Shown piece by piece: positions 47,061 through 55,973 of a stretch of DNA of 64,000 nucleotides (its first letter is position 1; each line of letters starts with the position of its first letter). A program made the translations under genes and the position numbers. This DNA comes from Billgrantia azerbaijanica (GTDB lineage Bacteria > Pseudomonadota > Gammaproteobacteria > Pseudomonadales > Halomonadaceae): assembly GCA_004551485.1 (NCBI GenBank), contig SBLD01000002.1, positions 405,256-469,255 on the forward strand, read 5' to 3'. The notes beneath the pieces were generated by a model. The model did not search any database. It was given only the letters and a program-made list of their open reading frames with translations, and was not told where the DNA came from.

Positions 47061-48506
47061 TCACTCTCGCCGTGGCGAGCGGACGGGCAGGATCCGTCCC
47101 GGGTTCAGCAGGTCGTCCGGGTCGAACAGCGCCTTGATGCCCTCGGCGAGCTCGCGCTCCACCGGCGAGAGACGTGCCAGGTAGGCGACCTGCTTGGTGC
47201 GCCCGATGCCGTGCTCGGCGCTGAGACTGCCGTCGAAGTCGTCGAGCACCCGGAACAGCGTCGCCTCCAGGGCGTGCAGGTGGTCACGCTTGTCACCCTC
47301 GGCCAGGTCTCGCGGCGGCAGGATGTTGAAGTGCAGGTTGCCGTCGCCGACATGGCCGAAGGCGATGATCTCGCAAGCGGGCGACTGCGCCATCACCGCC
47401 CGGCTGGCTCGCTCGACGAAGTCGGGAATCGCCGAGATCGGCACCGCGATGTCGGTGCGCAGGTGTTCGCCGTGCCGGCGCTGTCCCTCCAGCATGCTCT
47501 CGCGGAACTGCCACAGCTGCTGGGCCTGGGCCTCGCTCGTGCCGAGCGCCCCGTCGAGCACCAGGCCGCGTTCCGTGCCCCGTTCGAAGAGGCCCTCGAG
47601 CATGGCGTCGAGGTCGACCGGCCCGGTGGCGGCCACCTCCATCAGCACGTACCACGGATGGACGTCGTCCAGCGGGTCGGCAAGGGCGGGGGTGGCCTCC
47701 ATGGCGAGTTCGAGGCAGCGTCGGGGGATCAGCTCGAAGGCGGTGAGCAGGTCGCTGCAGCCGCGCCGCGCCAGGCCGTAGAGCGCGACGACGGCCGCCA
47801 CCGAGGGCAGGCCGAGCAGGGCGGTGCGGCGCTGCTCGGGGCGCGGCACCAGCTTGAGCACGGCGCCGGTGACGATGCCCAGCGTGCCTTCGCTGCCGAG
47901 GAAGAGCTGGTCGAGCGCGTAGCCGCGGTTGTCCTTGTGCAGGCGAGTGAGACCATCCCAGATCCGCCCGTCGGGCAGCACCGCCTCGATCCCCAGCACC
48001 AGTTCGCGCATCATGCCGTGGCGCAGCACGTTGAGCCCGCCGGCGTTGGTAGCGATGTTGCCGCCGATCTGGCAACTGCCCTGGGCGCCGAGCGACAGCG
48101 GGAAGTCGCAGTCGTGCTCGGCCGCAGCCTGCTTGACCGCCTCGAGGATGCAGCCGGCATCGACGGTCATGGTGAAGTTCCCCGGATCGACGTCGCGGAT
48201 GCGGTTCAGGCGTTCCAGGCTGATGACCAGCTCGCCGCCGTCGGCGGCGGGCAGCGCCCCGCCCACCAGGCCGCTGTGGCCGCCCTGGGGCGTCATGGGC
48301 ACGCCCTGCGCGCGGCACAGGCGCACCGTCTCGGCCACCTCGGCGGTGGAGGCGGGGCGGGCCACGGCGAGCGGCAGGCCCAGGCGATCGCCAGCCCAGT
48401 CGGTCACGTAGCGGGCCATGGCCTCGGGGTCGCGGATCAGGCCGCGCGCGCCCAACAGCCCGGTCAGGGCATCGAGCAGACTGTCGCGAGGGGAGCGGTG
48501 AGACAT
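47061..48506 (-). CDS. FAD-binding oxidase of the GlcD/D-2-hydroxyacid dehydrogenase family
   Basis: 481 residues. An N-terminal FAD-binding PCMH domain (PMTPQGGHSGLVGG, GSCQIGGNIATNAGG, FLGSEGTLGIVTGA) leads into the FAD-oxidase C-terminal domain with metal-site histidines (FGHVGDGNLHFN, EHGIGRTK). Family members oxidise D-lactate, D-2-hydroxyglutarate or glycolate. It is last of three minus-strand genes and starts one base from the fuconate dehydratase stop. In this context it may oxidise a lactate or sugar-acid product; the substrate is inferred only. Confidence 0.82.
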   Translation of the reverse strand: MSHRSPRDSLLDALTGLLGARGLIRDPEAMARYVTDWAGDRLGLPLAVARPASTAEVAETVRLCRAQGVPMTPQGGHSGLVGGALPAADGGELVISLERLNRIRDVDPGNFTMTVDAGCILEAVKQAAAEHDCDFPLSLGAQGSCQIGGNIATNAGGLNVLRHGMMRELVLGIEAVLPDGRIWDGLTRLHKDNRGYALDQLFLGSEGTLGIVTGAVLKLVPRPEQRRTALLGLPSVAAVVALYGLARRGCSDLLTAFELIPRRCLELAMEATPALADPLDDVHPWYVLMEVAATGPVDLDAMLEGLFERGTERGLVLDGALGTSEAQAQQLWQFRESMLEGQRRHGEHLRTDIAVPISAIPDFVERASRAVMAQSPACEIIAFGHVGDGNLHFNILPPRDLAEGDKRDHLHALEATLFRVLDDFDGSLSAEHGIGRTKQVAYLARLSPVERELAEGIKALFDPDDLLNPGRILPVRSPRRE

Positions 48507-48507
48507 C

Positions 48508-49809
48508 TCAGGCTTCCTCCTGCCAGGCGGCGCCGTCGGGGAAGCGGTGGCGCGCCAGCGATTCGGGGTGCAGAGTGATACTGTAGCCCGGCGCGGTGGG
48601 TACCCGATAGCGGCCCCCCTGGACGACCACCGGGTCGACGAAGTGCTCGTGCAGGTGATCGACGTACTCCAGCACGCGGCCCTCGAGACTGCCGGCGACG
48701 GCGATGTAGTCGAACAGCGAGACGTGCTGCACGTACTCGCAGAGCCCCACGCCGCCGGCATGGGGGCACACCGGCACCCCGAACTTGGCGGCCAGCAGCG
48801 TGACCAGGATCACCTCGTTGAGTCCGCCCAGGCGTGCCGCGTCGAGCTGGCAATAGTCGATGGCCTCGGCCTGCAGCAACTGCTTGAACATCACCCGGTT
48901 GTGGCAGTGCTCGCCGGTGGCCACGCCGATGGGGGCGATACGACGGCGGATCTCGGCGTGGCCGAGAATGTCGTCGGGGCTCGTCGGCTCCTCGATCCAC
49001 CGCGGGGCGAACTCGGCGAGCCGGCGCATCCTGGCGACGCTCTCGTCGACCTCCCACACCTGGTTGGCGTCCATCATCAGGACGTTGTCCCAGCCGATCT
49101 CCTCGCGCAGCAGGGTGGCGCGGCGACGGTCTTCGGCCAGATCGCCGCCGATCTTCTGCTTGAAGTGGGTCCAGCCCGCGGCGAGCGCCTCGCGGGCCAG
49201 GCGGCGCACCTTGTCGTCGGAATAGCCGAGCCAGCCCGCCGAGGTGGTGTAGGCGGGAAAGCCGTCGCGACGCATCGCGGCCTCGCGCTCGGCCTTGCCG
49301 GCCTCCCGGCGCTTGAGCAGGGCGATGGCCTCCTCGGGCGTCAGCGCATCGGTGACGAAGCGGAAGTCGAGGCAGCGCACCAGTTGCTCGGGGGTCATGT
49401 CCACCAGCAGCTTCCACACCGGCTTGCCCTCGCGCTTGGCCCACAGGTCCCAAACGGCGTTGACGATGGCTGCGGTGGCGAGGTGGATGGCGCCCTTGTC
49501 GGGGCCGATCCAGCGCAGCTGGCTGTCGCCGGTGATCTCGCGCCAGAAGGCGCCCATGTCGGCGGTGATGGCGGCGAGGCGGCGCCCCTCGATGAGCGGG
49601 GCCAGCGAGCGCACGGCGGTAACCACGATCTCGTTGCCGCGCCCGATGGTGAAGGTGAGACCGTGGCCCTCGGGGCCCTCCTCGTCGGTGTGCAGGATCA
49701 CGTAGGTGGCGGAGTAGTCCGGCGCGGCGTTCATGGCATCCGAGCCGTCGAGCGAGCGCGAGGTGGGAAAGCGGATGTCCTGCACCGCGACGCGGGTGAT
49801 GGTCGTCAT
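48508..49809 (-). CDS. L-fuconate dehydratase (enolase superfamily)
   Basis: 433 residues. The mandelate-racemase-subgroup active site is readable: K-x-K in HFKQKIGGD, metal ligands in MMDANQ, WIEEPTSPDD and ATGEHCHN, and the catalytic histidine in VCPHAGGVG. The N-terminal start DIRFPTSRSLDGSDAMN and overall length match L-fuconate dehydratase. It would turn L-fuconate into 2-keto-3-deoxy-L-fuconate. Related acid sugars such as L-galactonate or D-arabinonate may also be substrates. The later steps of this route appear at 60993-62616. Confidence 0.88.
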   Translation of the reverse strand: MTTITRVAVQDIRFPTSRSLDGSDAMNAAPDYSATYVILHTDEEGPEGHGLTFTIGRGNEIVVTAVRSLAPLIEGRRLAAITADMGAFWREITGDSQLRWIGPDKGAIHLATAAIVNAVWDLWAKREGKPVWKLLVDMTPEQLVRCLDFRFVTDALTPEEAIALLKRREAGKAEREAAMRRDGFPAYTTSAGWLGYSDDKVRRLAREALAAGWTHFKQKIGGDLAEDRRRATLLREEIGWDNVLMMDANQVWEVDESVARMRRLAEFAPRWIEEPTSPDDILGHAEIRRRIAPIGVATGEHCHNRVMFKQLLQAEAIDYCQLDAARLGGLNEVILVTLLAAKFGVPVCPHAGGVGLCEYVQHVSLFDYIAVAGSLEGRVLEYVDHLHEHFVDPVVVQGGRYRVPTAPGYSITLHPESLARHRFPDGAAWQEEA

Positions 49810-49847
49810 GGGGAAACTCCCGTGGTTGGGTGACCTTTGGACGCGGC

Positions 49848-51011
49848 TCAGCGGTTGGCCAGATGGCGCATCAGTTCGCGGAGACCGTAGGTCCAGGGCG
49901 GCAGCCGGTCGCTGCGCCCGACCCGGTTGACCAGGGCGCCGAGGGACGGCGTGGCGATAGTCACCCGGTCGCCGAGGTGGTGAGTGAAGCCCTGGCCCAC
50001 GCCGTCGCGATCCTGGATCGGCGAGAACATGGTGCCGAGGTAGAGCATGAAGCCGTCGGGGTACTGGTGGTGGGCGCCGATGGTCTGGCGCACCAGCTCG
50101 AGCGGGTCGCGGCTGATCTGGCGCATGTCACTCGAGTCGTCGAGCACGAAGCCGTCGTCGGCGCCCTCGATGCGCAGCGACACCTGGGCCTGGCGCACCG
50201 TGTCGAGGGTGAAGGCGTCGTCGAACAGGCGGATGAAGGGGCCGATGGCGCTGGAGGCGTTGTTGTCCTTGGCCTTGCCGAGCAGCAGCGCGCTGCGCCC
50301 CTCGATGTCGCGCAGGTTCACGTCGTTGCCGAGGGTGGCGCCCTTGGCGTCGCCACGGGAGTCGACCGCGAGTACCACTTCCGGCTCGGGGTTGTTCCAC
50401 CGCGAGGCGGGGTGCAGGCCCACGGCCGCCCCGAAGCCCACCGAGGCGAGCGGCTGCGCCTTGGTGAATACCTCGGCGTCCGGGCCGATGCCAACCTCCA
50501 TGTACTGCGACCAGGCGCCGCGCGCCTGCAGGGCCTGCTTGAGGGCCCGCGCCTCGTCGGAGCCGGGGCGCAGGCGCGACAGGTCGTGGCCAATGAGTTG
50601 CTGCAGCTCGTCACGCAGCGCGCCGGCGCGGGTCGGATCGCCGCCCGCCTGCTCCTCGATCACCCGCTCCATCAGGCTGACGGCGAAGGTTACCCCACAT
50701 GCCTTGACCGCCTGCAGATCGCAGGGGGCGAGCAGGAAGGGCGCACGCTGGGGCTCGGCCAGCGAGTTCTCCAGCAGCGTCTCCACGCGGCCCAAGCGTT
50801 CTCCCTTGGGGTGGCCGACCAGCTCGACAAGGTCGTCGCGCTCCAGCAGGTCGGCCAGGGTGGGGCCGGTGGCGGTGATGTCGATCACCTCGCCGTTGCG
50901 TACCGCGACCAGGGTGGGGCCGGGGCGGGGGGCGTCGCGCCAGACGCGCCCCACCAGCAGGGCTTCGTCGAGGTCGGTGGGCAACAGTGCCGTGGGGGGA
51001 AGGGGCGTCAT
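49848..51011 (-). CDS. FAH-superfamily 2-keto-3-deoxy-acid dehydratase (XylX/AraD-like)
   Basis: 387 residues, longer than usual FAH hydrolases. The metal-binding E-x-E is in NNPEPEVVLAVDSRG, and GNDVNLRDIEGRSALLLGKAK with FMLYLGTMFSP is typical of 2-keto-3-deoxy-pentonate dehydratases such as XylX. Such enzymes give alpha-ketoglutarate semialdehyde, which a dehydrogenase like the one at 63670 oxidises to 2-oxoglutarate. A diketo-acid hydrolase role is the alternative. It is first of the three-gene minus operon; GGAGG is five bases from the ATG. Confidence 0.75.
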   Translation of the reverse strand: MTPLPPTALLPTDLDEALLVGRVWRDAPRPGPTLVAVRNGEVIDITATGPTLADLLERDDLVELVGHPKGERLGRVETLLENSLAEPQRAPFLLAPCDLQAVKACGVTFAVSLMERVIEEQAGGDPTRAGALRDELQQLIGHDLSRLRPGSDEARALKQALQARGAWSQYMEVGIGPDAEVFTKAQPLASVGFGAAVGLHPASRWNNPEPEVVLAVDSRGDAKGATLGNDVNLRDIEGRSALLLGKAKDNNASSAIGPFIRLFDDAFTLDTVRQAQVSLRIEGADDGFVLDDSSDMRQISRDPLELVRQTIGAHHQYPDGFMLYLGTMFSPIQDRDGVGQGFTHHLGDRVTIATPSLGALVNRVGRSDRLPPWTYGLRELMRHLANR

Positions 51012-51084
51012 GAGGCCTCCGTCTGCGAGTGTGTCGAAGGAGAGACTGGCGCCTGGCCAGTCTCTGGCTATCGTGCTATTGGTG

Positions 51085-51117
51085 TAGTGTTGTATGACAG
51101 GTATGCCATCAACACTA
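51085..51117. promoter_or_regulatory. Acid-sugar operator, site 2 (divergent promoter)
   Basis: Perfect 8-bp inverted repeat TAGTGTTG (51085-51092) / CAACACTA (51110-51117) enclosing TATGACAGGTATG (51093-51105). It lies midway between the divergent FAH and SDR genes, so one bound regulator could govern both operons. Confidence 0.65.
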
Positions 51118-51207
51118 TAGCAATCGACAACCGGAACGCGACACCCCCGGACTGTGACAGTGCGGGAACGTGGCAACGTTGGACCGTGACAACGACAGGA
51201 GAACGGC

Positions 51208-51972
51208 ATGTTCGATGAGTGGCAAGGCAAGCGGGTGCTGGTGACCGGGGCGAGCCGCGGGATCGGCGCCGCCGTGGCGCGGCAGTTCGGCGCCCTGGGC
51301 GCCCGGGTGGCGGTGCACTATCACGCCAGCGCCGACGGGGCCGAGGCCGTCGCCAGGGATGTGCGGGAGGCCGGGGGAGAGGCCGTGCTGGTCACGGGCG
51401 ACGTCAGCCGAACGACGGAGGCGACGCGGCTCGTCGACATGGCGGCCGAGCAGCTGGGCGGCTTGGACCTGTTGGTCAACAACGCCGGCGACATGCTGGG
51501 GCGCGTCTCGCTGGCCGATATCGACGATGCCCAGTACGACCGGGTGATGGATCTCAACGCCCGCTCGGTGGTGATGGCGAGCCGGGCCGCCCTGCCGCAC
51601 TTCCGGCGCGCCGGCCGGGGCAACGTCATTCAAACCACCTCGATTGCGGCGCGCAACGGCGGCGGCGCGGGGGCCGGCCTCTACGCCGCGGCCAAGGGCT
51701 TCGTCAGCACCCTGACGCGCAACATGGCCAAGGAGCTGGCCGGCGACGGGATTCGCGTCAACGCCGTGGCGCCGGGCACCATCGCCACCGACTTCCACGC
51801 CCGTCACTCCAACGAGGAGCACCTGGCCGTGGCGCGTGCCTCCATTCCCATGGGGCGGCTGGGCAGCGCCGAGGAGTGCGTCGGCGCCTACCTGTTCCTG
51901 GGCACCGAGGCGCTGAGCGGCTACGTGACCGGTCAGGTCATCGAAGTCAACGGCGGGCAGCTGATGCCATGA
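51208..51972 (+). CDS. SDR family oxidoreductase
   Basis: 254-residue classical short-chain dehydrogenase: cofactor loop [17 protein letters not shown] in LLVNNAGDM, catalytic Ser in TTSIAARNG and Tyr-x3-Lys in LYAAAKGF. The C-terminus [17 protein letters not shown] is standard. It leads a three-gene operon with pdxA2 and the kinase; the downstream overlap is ATGA. It probably oxidises a sugar or sugar acid (for example a first-step sugar dehydrogenase), but the sequence does not give the substrate. Confidence 0.87.
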   Translation: MFDEWQGKRVLVTGASRGIGAAVARQFGALGARVAVHYHASADGAEAVARDVREAGGEAVLVTGDVSRTTEATRLVDMAAEQLGGLDLLVNNAGDMLGRVSLADIDDAQYDRVMDLNARSVVMASRAALPHFRRAGRGNVIQTTSIAARNGGGAGAGLYAAAKGFVSTLTRNMAKELAGDGIRVNAVAPGTIATDFHARHSNEEHLAVARASIPMGRLGSAEECVGAYLFLGTEALSGYVTGQVIEVNGGQLMP

Positions 51973-52967
51973 GTACCCCCGTCCCCTACGCGATCGCCAT
52001 CACCATGGGCGACCCGGCCGGCATCGGCCCGGAGATCGTCTGCCGGGCCGTGGCGGCCATGTCGCCCGCCGAGCGGGCCACCACGCTGCTGGTCGGCGAC
52101 CCGGCCATCTTCCGTCGCGCCGCGGCGCTGATCGGTGCCGAACTCGACCTGGTGGCCGTGGAGGAGGCCGACGGTGCCGCGGGGAGCGTGGCCGTGGCGC
52201 CGGTGGTCCTGCCGGCCGGTGCCGCGCTACCCGACGGCGAAGTCAGCCCCGCCGGCGGTGACCTGGCCTTCCGCTGCGTGAAGAAGGCCGTTGAGCTGGT
52301 GCAGGCCGGCCGCGCCGCGGTGATCGTCACCGCGCCGCTCAACAAGGCGGCGCTGCACGCCGCCGGCCACCACTACGATGGTCACACCGGCATGCTGGCT
52401 GCGCTGACCGGTGCGCCGTCCTCCTTCATGCTGCTCGCCTCCGAGCGGCTCTCGACGCTGCACGTCTCGACCCATGTCTCGCTGCGCGAGGCGCTCGAGC
52501 GGGTGACGCCGGGGCGCATCACCGCCACCGTGGAGGCGGGCCACGCCCACCTGACCAGGCTCGGCAAGGCCCGGCCGCGTATCGCCGTCGCCGGCCTCAA
52601 CCCCCACTGCGGGGAAGGAGGCCTCTTCGGCGACGAGGATGACCGCCTCATCGCCCCGGCGGTGGCGGCGCTCGCCGAGCGCGGCTTCGACGTCAGCGGG
52701 CCGATCTCGGCGGACACCGTCTTCTACCGGGCCAGCCGGGGCGAGTTCGACCTGGTGGTGGCGCAGTACCACGACCAGGGCCATATCCCGGTCAAGCTGA
52801 TCGCCTTCGACACCACGGTGAACGTGAGCCTCGGCCTGCCGGTGCAGCGGACCTCGGTGGATCACGGCACGGCCTTCGACATCGCCTGGCAGGGCAGGGC
52901 GGATGCCACCAACCTGGGCGCGGCCATCGCCTACGCCCGGCACCTGGCCGAGGGGGCGGTGGCATGA
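51969..52967 (+). CDS. PdxA2-type 4-phospho-D-threonate/erythronate dehydrogenase
   Basis: 332 residues of the PdxA fold. [13 protein letters not shown] opens the protein, and metal-binding histidines lie in [22 protein letters not shown] and [11 protein letters not shown]. PdxA proper acts in vitamin B6 synthesis. Members encoded beside a four-carbon acid sugar kinase, as here, instead oxidise 4-phospho-D-threonate or -erythronate, giving dihydroxyacetone phosphate and CO2. Four-base overlaps at both ends tie it to the SDR and kinase genes. Confidence 0.87.
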   Translation: MSTPVPYAIAITMGDPAGIGPEIVCRAVAAMSPAERATTLLVGDPAIFRRAAALIGAELDLVAVEEADGAAGSVAVAPVVLPAGAALPDGEVSPAGGDLAFRCVKKAVELVQAGRAAVIVTAPLNKAALHAAGHHYDGHTGMLAALTGAPSSFMLLASERLSTLHVSTHVSLREALERVTPGRITATVEAGHAHLTRLGKARPRIAVAGLNPHCGEGGLFGDEDDRLIAPAVAALAERGFDVSGPISADTVFYRASRGEFDLVVAQYHDQGHIPVKLIAFDTTVNVSLGLPVQRTSVDHGTAFDIAWQGRADATNLGAAIAYARHLAEGAVA

Positions 52968-54166
52968 GCCGCTGTCAGGCGGTGATCGTCGCCGACGACC
53001 TCACCGGCGCTCTGGACGCCGCGGCGCCCTTTGCGGCGCGCGGGGCGACGACCGAGGTGGTGATCGCCCTGGAGCACCTGGCGTCGCGGCTGGCGGCCTG
53101 GCAGTCGGCGCCGCCGGCGGTGGTCGCCGTCAACACCCAGTCGCGCCACCTCGCCCCGGAAGCGGCCGCCGAGCGGGTCGCCTCCGCCGTGCGCCGCTTG
53201 GCGCCGCTGGCCCCGGCGGTGTGGTTCAAGAAACTCGACTCGACGCTGCGCGGTGCCGTGGTGGCCGAATGCCTGGCGATGCGCCGGGGGCTCGGCCATC
53301 CGCTGCTGCTGGCCCCGGCGGTGCCGGCCCAGGGGCGCATCGTGCGCAACGCGGCAGTGTGGGTCGACGAGGCCCCGCTGGCCGACACGGCCTACGGGCG
53401 GGATGCCCGCTCGGCGCCACCGCTTGGCCCGCTGGACCGGCTGTTCGCCGATCGAGGAGCGCCGCTGGTGCGCTATCGGCCAGGGGGCGGTCGGCGGTTG
53501 CCCCGGGGCGACTGCGTCGCCGACGCCGAGAGCGAGGCCGACCTGGCGTGTCTCTACGATGCCGCCCTGGCCGATGGGCGGCCGAGGCTGCTGGCCGGCG
53601 CGGCCGGTCTGGCCACCGTCGTGGCCCAACGGGGCTTTGGCCGCTTGCAGGCGCCCCCGGCATTGCCGCATGGCCTTCGCCGGCACCTGTTTGCGCTGGG
53701 GTCGCGCAGTCCGCGCGCCGGGGAGCAACTGCTCCGACTGCGCGCCGCCGATCCGGCCATGGTCGTGGCCGAGGCGCTGGGTCGCGGATCGGCGGCTCGC
53801 GGCCCGGTGACCGTCGTCGTGCCGGGAGATGCGACCGTCGTCGGCCACGACCCGGAACGGGTGGCTCTGGCGATGGCCGAACAAGTGGCCGCGGCAATGG
53901 CGGCCTGGACGTCGGAGAAAGGCCTGCTGTTCCTGACCGGCGGCGATATCGCCATGGCCGTGCTGCAGCGGCTGGGCGTCATGAGCATTGCGGTGCAGGG
54001 GGAGTGGGCCCCCGGCGTGGCGCTGGGGTGGCTCGATGGCGAGCCTGAGCGGTGCGTCATCACCAAGGCCGGCGGGTTCGGCGATCCCGAGTTGCTGGCA
54101 AGGCTGCATCAGGTCCTGGGCCGTCAACCGGGGCCGGGGACCGAGGCCAGGATGGCCTCGCGTTGA
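52964..54166 (+). CDS. Four-carbon acid sugar kinase family protein (DtnK/OtnK-like)
   Basis: 400 residues. The N-terminal substrate domain has [16 protein letters not shown] and [12 protein letters not shown], the two hallmarks of the former DUF1537 family. The C-terminal nucleotide domain includes [17 protein letters not shown] and a late ITKAGGFG loop. Established members phosphorylate D-threonate, D-erythronate or 3-oxo-tetronates. With the PdxA2 partner, D-threonate or D-erythronate is the best guess. The start overlaps the pdxA2 stop by four bases. Confidence 0.88.
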   Translation: MSRCQAVIVADDLTGALDAAAPFAARGATTEVVIALEHLASRLAAWQSAPPAVVAVNTQSRHLAPEAAAERVASAVRRLAPLAPAVWFKKLDSTLRGAVVAECLAMRRGLGHPLLLAPAVPAQGRIVRNAAVWVDEAPLADTAYGRDARSAPPLGPLDRLFADRGAPLVRYRPGGGRRLPRGDCVADAESEADLACLYDAALADGRPRLLAGAAGLATVVAQRGFGRLQAPPALPHGLRRHLFALGSRSPRAGEQLLRLRAADPAMVVAEALGRGSAARGPVTVVVPGDATVVGHDPERVALAMAEQVAAAMAAWTSEKGLLFLTGGDIAMAVLQRLGVMSIAVQGEWAPGVALGWLDGEPERCVITKAGGFGDPELLARLHQVLGRQPGPGTEARMASR

Positions 54167-54207
54167 CGGTCTGCTCGCTCACCGTTTGCGTAATGGCCGG
54201 CGAGCGG

Positions 54208-54241
54208 CTAGGTTTGGCCTAGGTGGTATGATACGTATACA
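54208..54241. promoter_or_regulatory. Acid-sugar operator, site 3 (TRAP operon promoter)
   Basis: CTAGG-TTTGG-CCTAG (54208-54222) is followed by TGGTATGATACGTATACA (54224-54241). The latter resembles the TATGACAGG-type site with an additional GTAT/ATAC dyad. It lies about 100 bases before dctP in the 177-base gap after the kinase gene. Confidence 0.5.
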
Positions 54242-54343
54242 GCTAGACACTCGGGCCATCACTCCAGGTCCGCTGCCAGAGCGCTGCCACCGCGCCTGCC
54301 ACAACGACAACAACGTGCAACATGCTGTGAGGAGACAAGCACG

Positions 54344-55345
54344 ATGAGCCACACCAGCCAACGCCAACACAAGCTCGTGCGCTGCCTGACCGCCGCCATG
54401 CTGGCCACCGGCGTGAGCCTCGCTGGCGCCGCCCAGGCGCAGGAGCAACTCAACTTCGCTCACGTCTACGAAACCTCCGAGCCCTATCACCAGTGGGCCC
54501 TGTGGGCCGCCGACGAGATCGAGGAGCGCACCGACGGTCGTTACACCATCGAGGTGCATCCCGCCTCCTCGCTGGGCAAGGAAGCCGACATCAACGAGGG
54601 GCTGCAACTGGGCACCGTCGACCTGATCTTCACCGGCAACCAGTTCGCCGGGCGCTTCTATGGGCCGATCGGCATCGCCGGCGCGCCCTACATGTTCCGT
54701 GACTTCGACCACTGGCGGGCCTATGCCGACAGCGAGCTCTTCGCCGAGATCGCCCAGGGCTACCAGGAGGCGACGGGCAACGTTCCCCTGGCCATGAACT
54801 ACTACGGCCGCCGCCACGTCACCTCCAACAAGCCGATCGATACGCCCGAGGACATGCAGGACCTGAAGATCCGCACGCCCAATGCGCCGATGTACATGAT
54901 GTTCCCCGAGGCCGTGGGCGCCAACCCGACCCCGATCGCCTTCGCCGAGGTCTACCTGGCGCTGCAGCAAGGGGTCGTCGACGCCCAGGAGAACCCGCTG
55001 CCCACCATCAAGGCCAAGGCCTTCCACGAGGTGCAGGACTACATCAACCTTACCGGGCACATCACCGACTCGCTGATCACCATCGCCGGCGGTCCGCTGT
55101 GGAACCGCCTCTCCGAGGAGGACCGCCAGATCTTCCGCGAGGTCTACACCGAGGCGGGCGAACGCATCACCCAGGACATCCTCGAGGCCGAGAAGGAGCT
55201 GGCCGCCTGGTTCGAGGAGCAGGGCACCACGGTCAACGAGGTCGACACCGAGCCGTTCCGCCAGGCGGTTCTCCCGCACCACAACGGTGACGCCGCCACC
55301 TGGGACCGGGCGACCTACGATCGGCTGCAGGCCCTCGGCCAGTAA
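54344..55345 (+). CDS. dctP: TRAP transporter substrate-binding protein DctP
   Basis: 333 residues: a long signal peptide (cut near AAQAQEQ, about residue 33) and a DctP-type binding protein. YYGRRHVTSNKPIDTPEDMQDLKIRTP is the region with the conserved arginine that holds a ligand carboxylate. EVYLALQQGVVDAQENPLP is the other signature block. It captures an acidic solute in the periplasm for the DctQM carrier. The neighbouring genes suggest a sugar acid as ligand. A hairpin separates it from dctQ. Confidence 0.92.
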   Translation: MSHTSQRQHKLVRCLTAAMLATGVSLAGAAQAQEQLNFAHVYETSEPYHQWALWAADEIEERTDGRYTIEVHPASSLGKEADINEGLQLGTVDLIFTGNQFAGRFYGPIGIAGAPYMFRDFDHWRAYADSELFAEIAQGYQEATGNVPLAMNYYGRRHVTSNKPIDTPEDMQDLKIRTPNAPMYMMFPEAVGANPTPIAFAEVYLALQQGVVDAQENPLPTIKAKAFHEVQDYINLTGHITDSLITIAGGPLWNRLSEEDRQIFREVYTEAGERITQDILEAEKELAAWFEEQGTTVNEVDTEPFRQAVLPHHNGDAATWDRATYDRLQALGQ

Positions 55346-55369
55346 GACCCTTCCTCCATTGCGGCTGTG

Positions 55370-55398
55370 GCACCACCCCCTTGCGAGGGGGGTGGTGC
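55370..55398 (+). promoter_or_regulatory. Intercistronic hairpin between dctP and dctQ
   Basis: An 11-bp perfect stem GCACCACCCCC / GGGGGTGGTGC with a seven-base loop and no T run, 25 bases after the dctP stop. It probably stabilises the upstream message or partly terminates, giving more binding protein than membrane subunits. Confidence 0.7.
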
Positions 55399-55411
55399 GC
55401 GGGAGTCTGAT

Positions 55412-55948
55412 ATGAGCCAACCGGACCACAACGACGAGTCCACCGTCTTCGACTTCGTCGAGGAAGACAGCTTCCGAGCGCGCGACTACGCCCCGGAGGA
55501 CTACCTGACCCTGGGCATCTTCTGGCTGCTGGCGCTGGACGTCTTCCTGCAGTTCTTCACCCGCTACGTGCTGGGCAATTCGATCGCCTGGACCGAGGAG
55601 ATGGCGCGCTATCTGCTGGTCGCCGTGGGCTTTCTGGGCAGCACCATGGCGGTGCGCAAGGGAACCCACATCGCCGTGGAGTTCTTCTACCGCTACATGC
55701 CGCCCTGGATGGCGCGCGCCATGTCGACGGCCGTGGATCTGGTCAACATCGTCTTCTTTGCCGCCATGGTGTGGATCACCTACCACCTGGCGGGGCGTAC
55801 CACCGCCCTGATGGCGTCCGTGGACATCCCCAAGAGCTACCTCTACTACCTCGTCATGCTGGGCTTTGCCTTGATGTTCGTCCGTGCCGTCCAGGTGGCC
55901 ATTCGCCACTGGCGCAGTGGCACCAGCCCACTGCTGGACTCCCAGTGA
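55412..55948 (+). CDS. dctQ: TRAP transporter small membrane subunit DctQ
   Basis: 178 residues with four membrane helices after an acidic N-terminus of about 30 residues. The block NSIAWTEEMARYLLVAVGFLG is the DctQ signature; the pair RKGTHIAVEFFY follows. GGGAG lies upstream of the ATG. It forms the membrane complex with DctM. Confidence 0.92.
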   Translation: MSQPDHNDESTVFDFVEEDSFRARDYAPEDYLTLGIFWLLALDVFLQFFTRYVLGNSIAWTEEMARYLLVAVGFLGSTMAVRKGTHIAVEFFYRYMPPWMARAMSTAVDLVNIVFFAAMVWITYHLAGRTTALMASVDIPKSYLYYLVMLGFALMFVRAVQVAIRHWRSGTSPLLDSQ

Positions 55949-55973
55949 CGCCCCCTTCCCGGAGAGCCCGTTC

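Noticed and set aside
51969-52967. True vitamin B6 PdxA
   Set aside because: The overlap with a four-carbon acid sugar kinase and the position in a catabolic island favour the PdxA2 subfamily; the biosynthetic pdxA is normally beside ksgA/surA.
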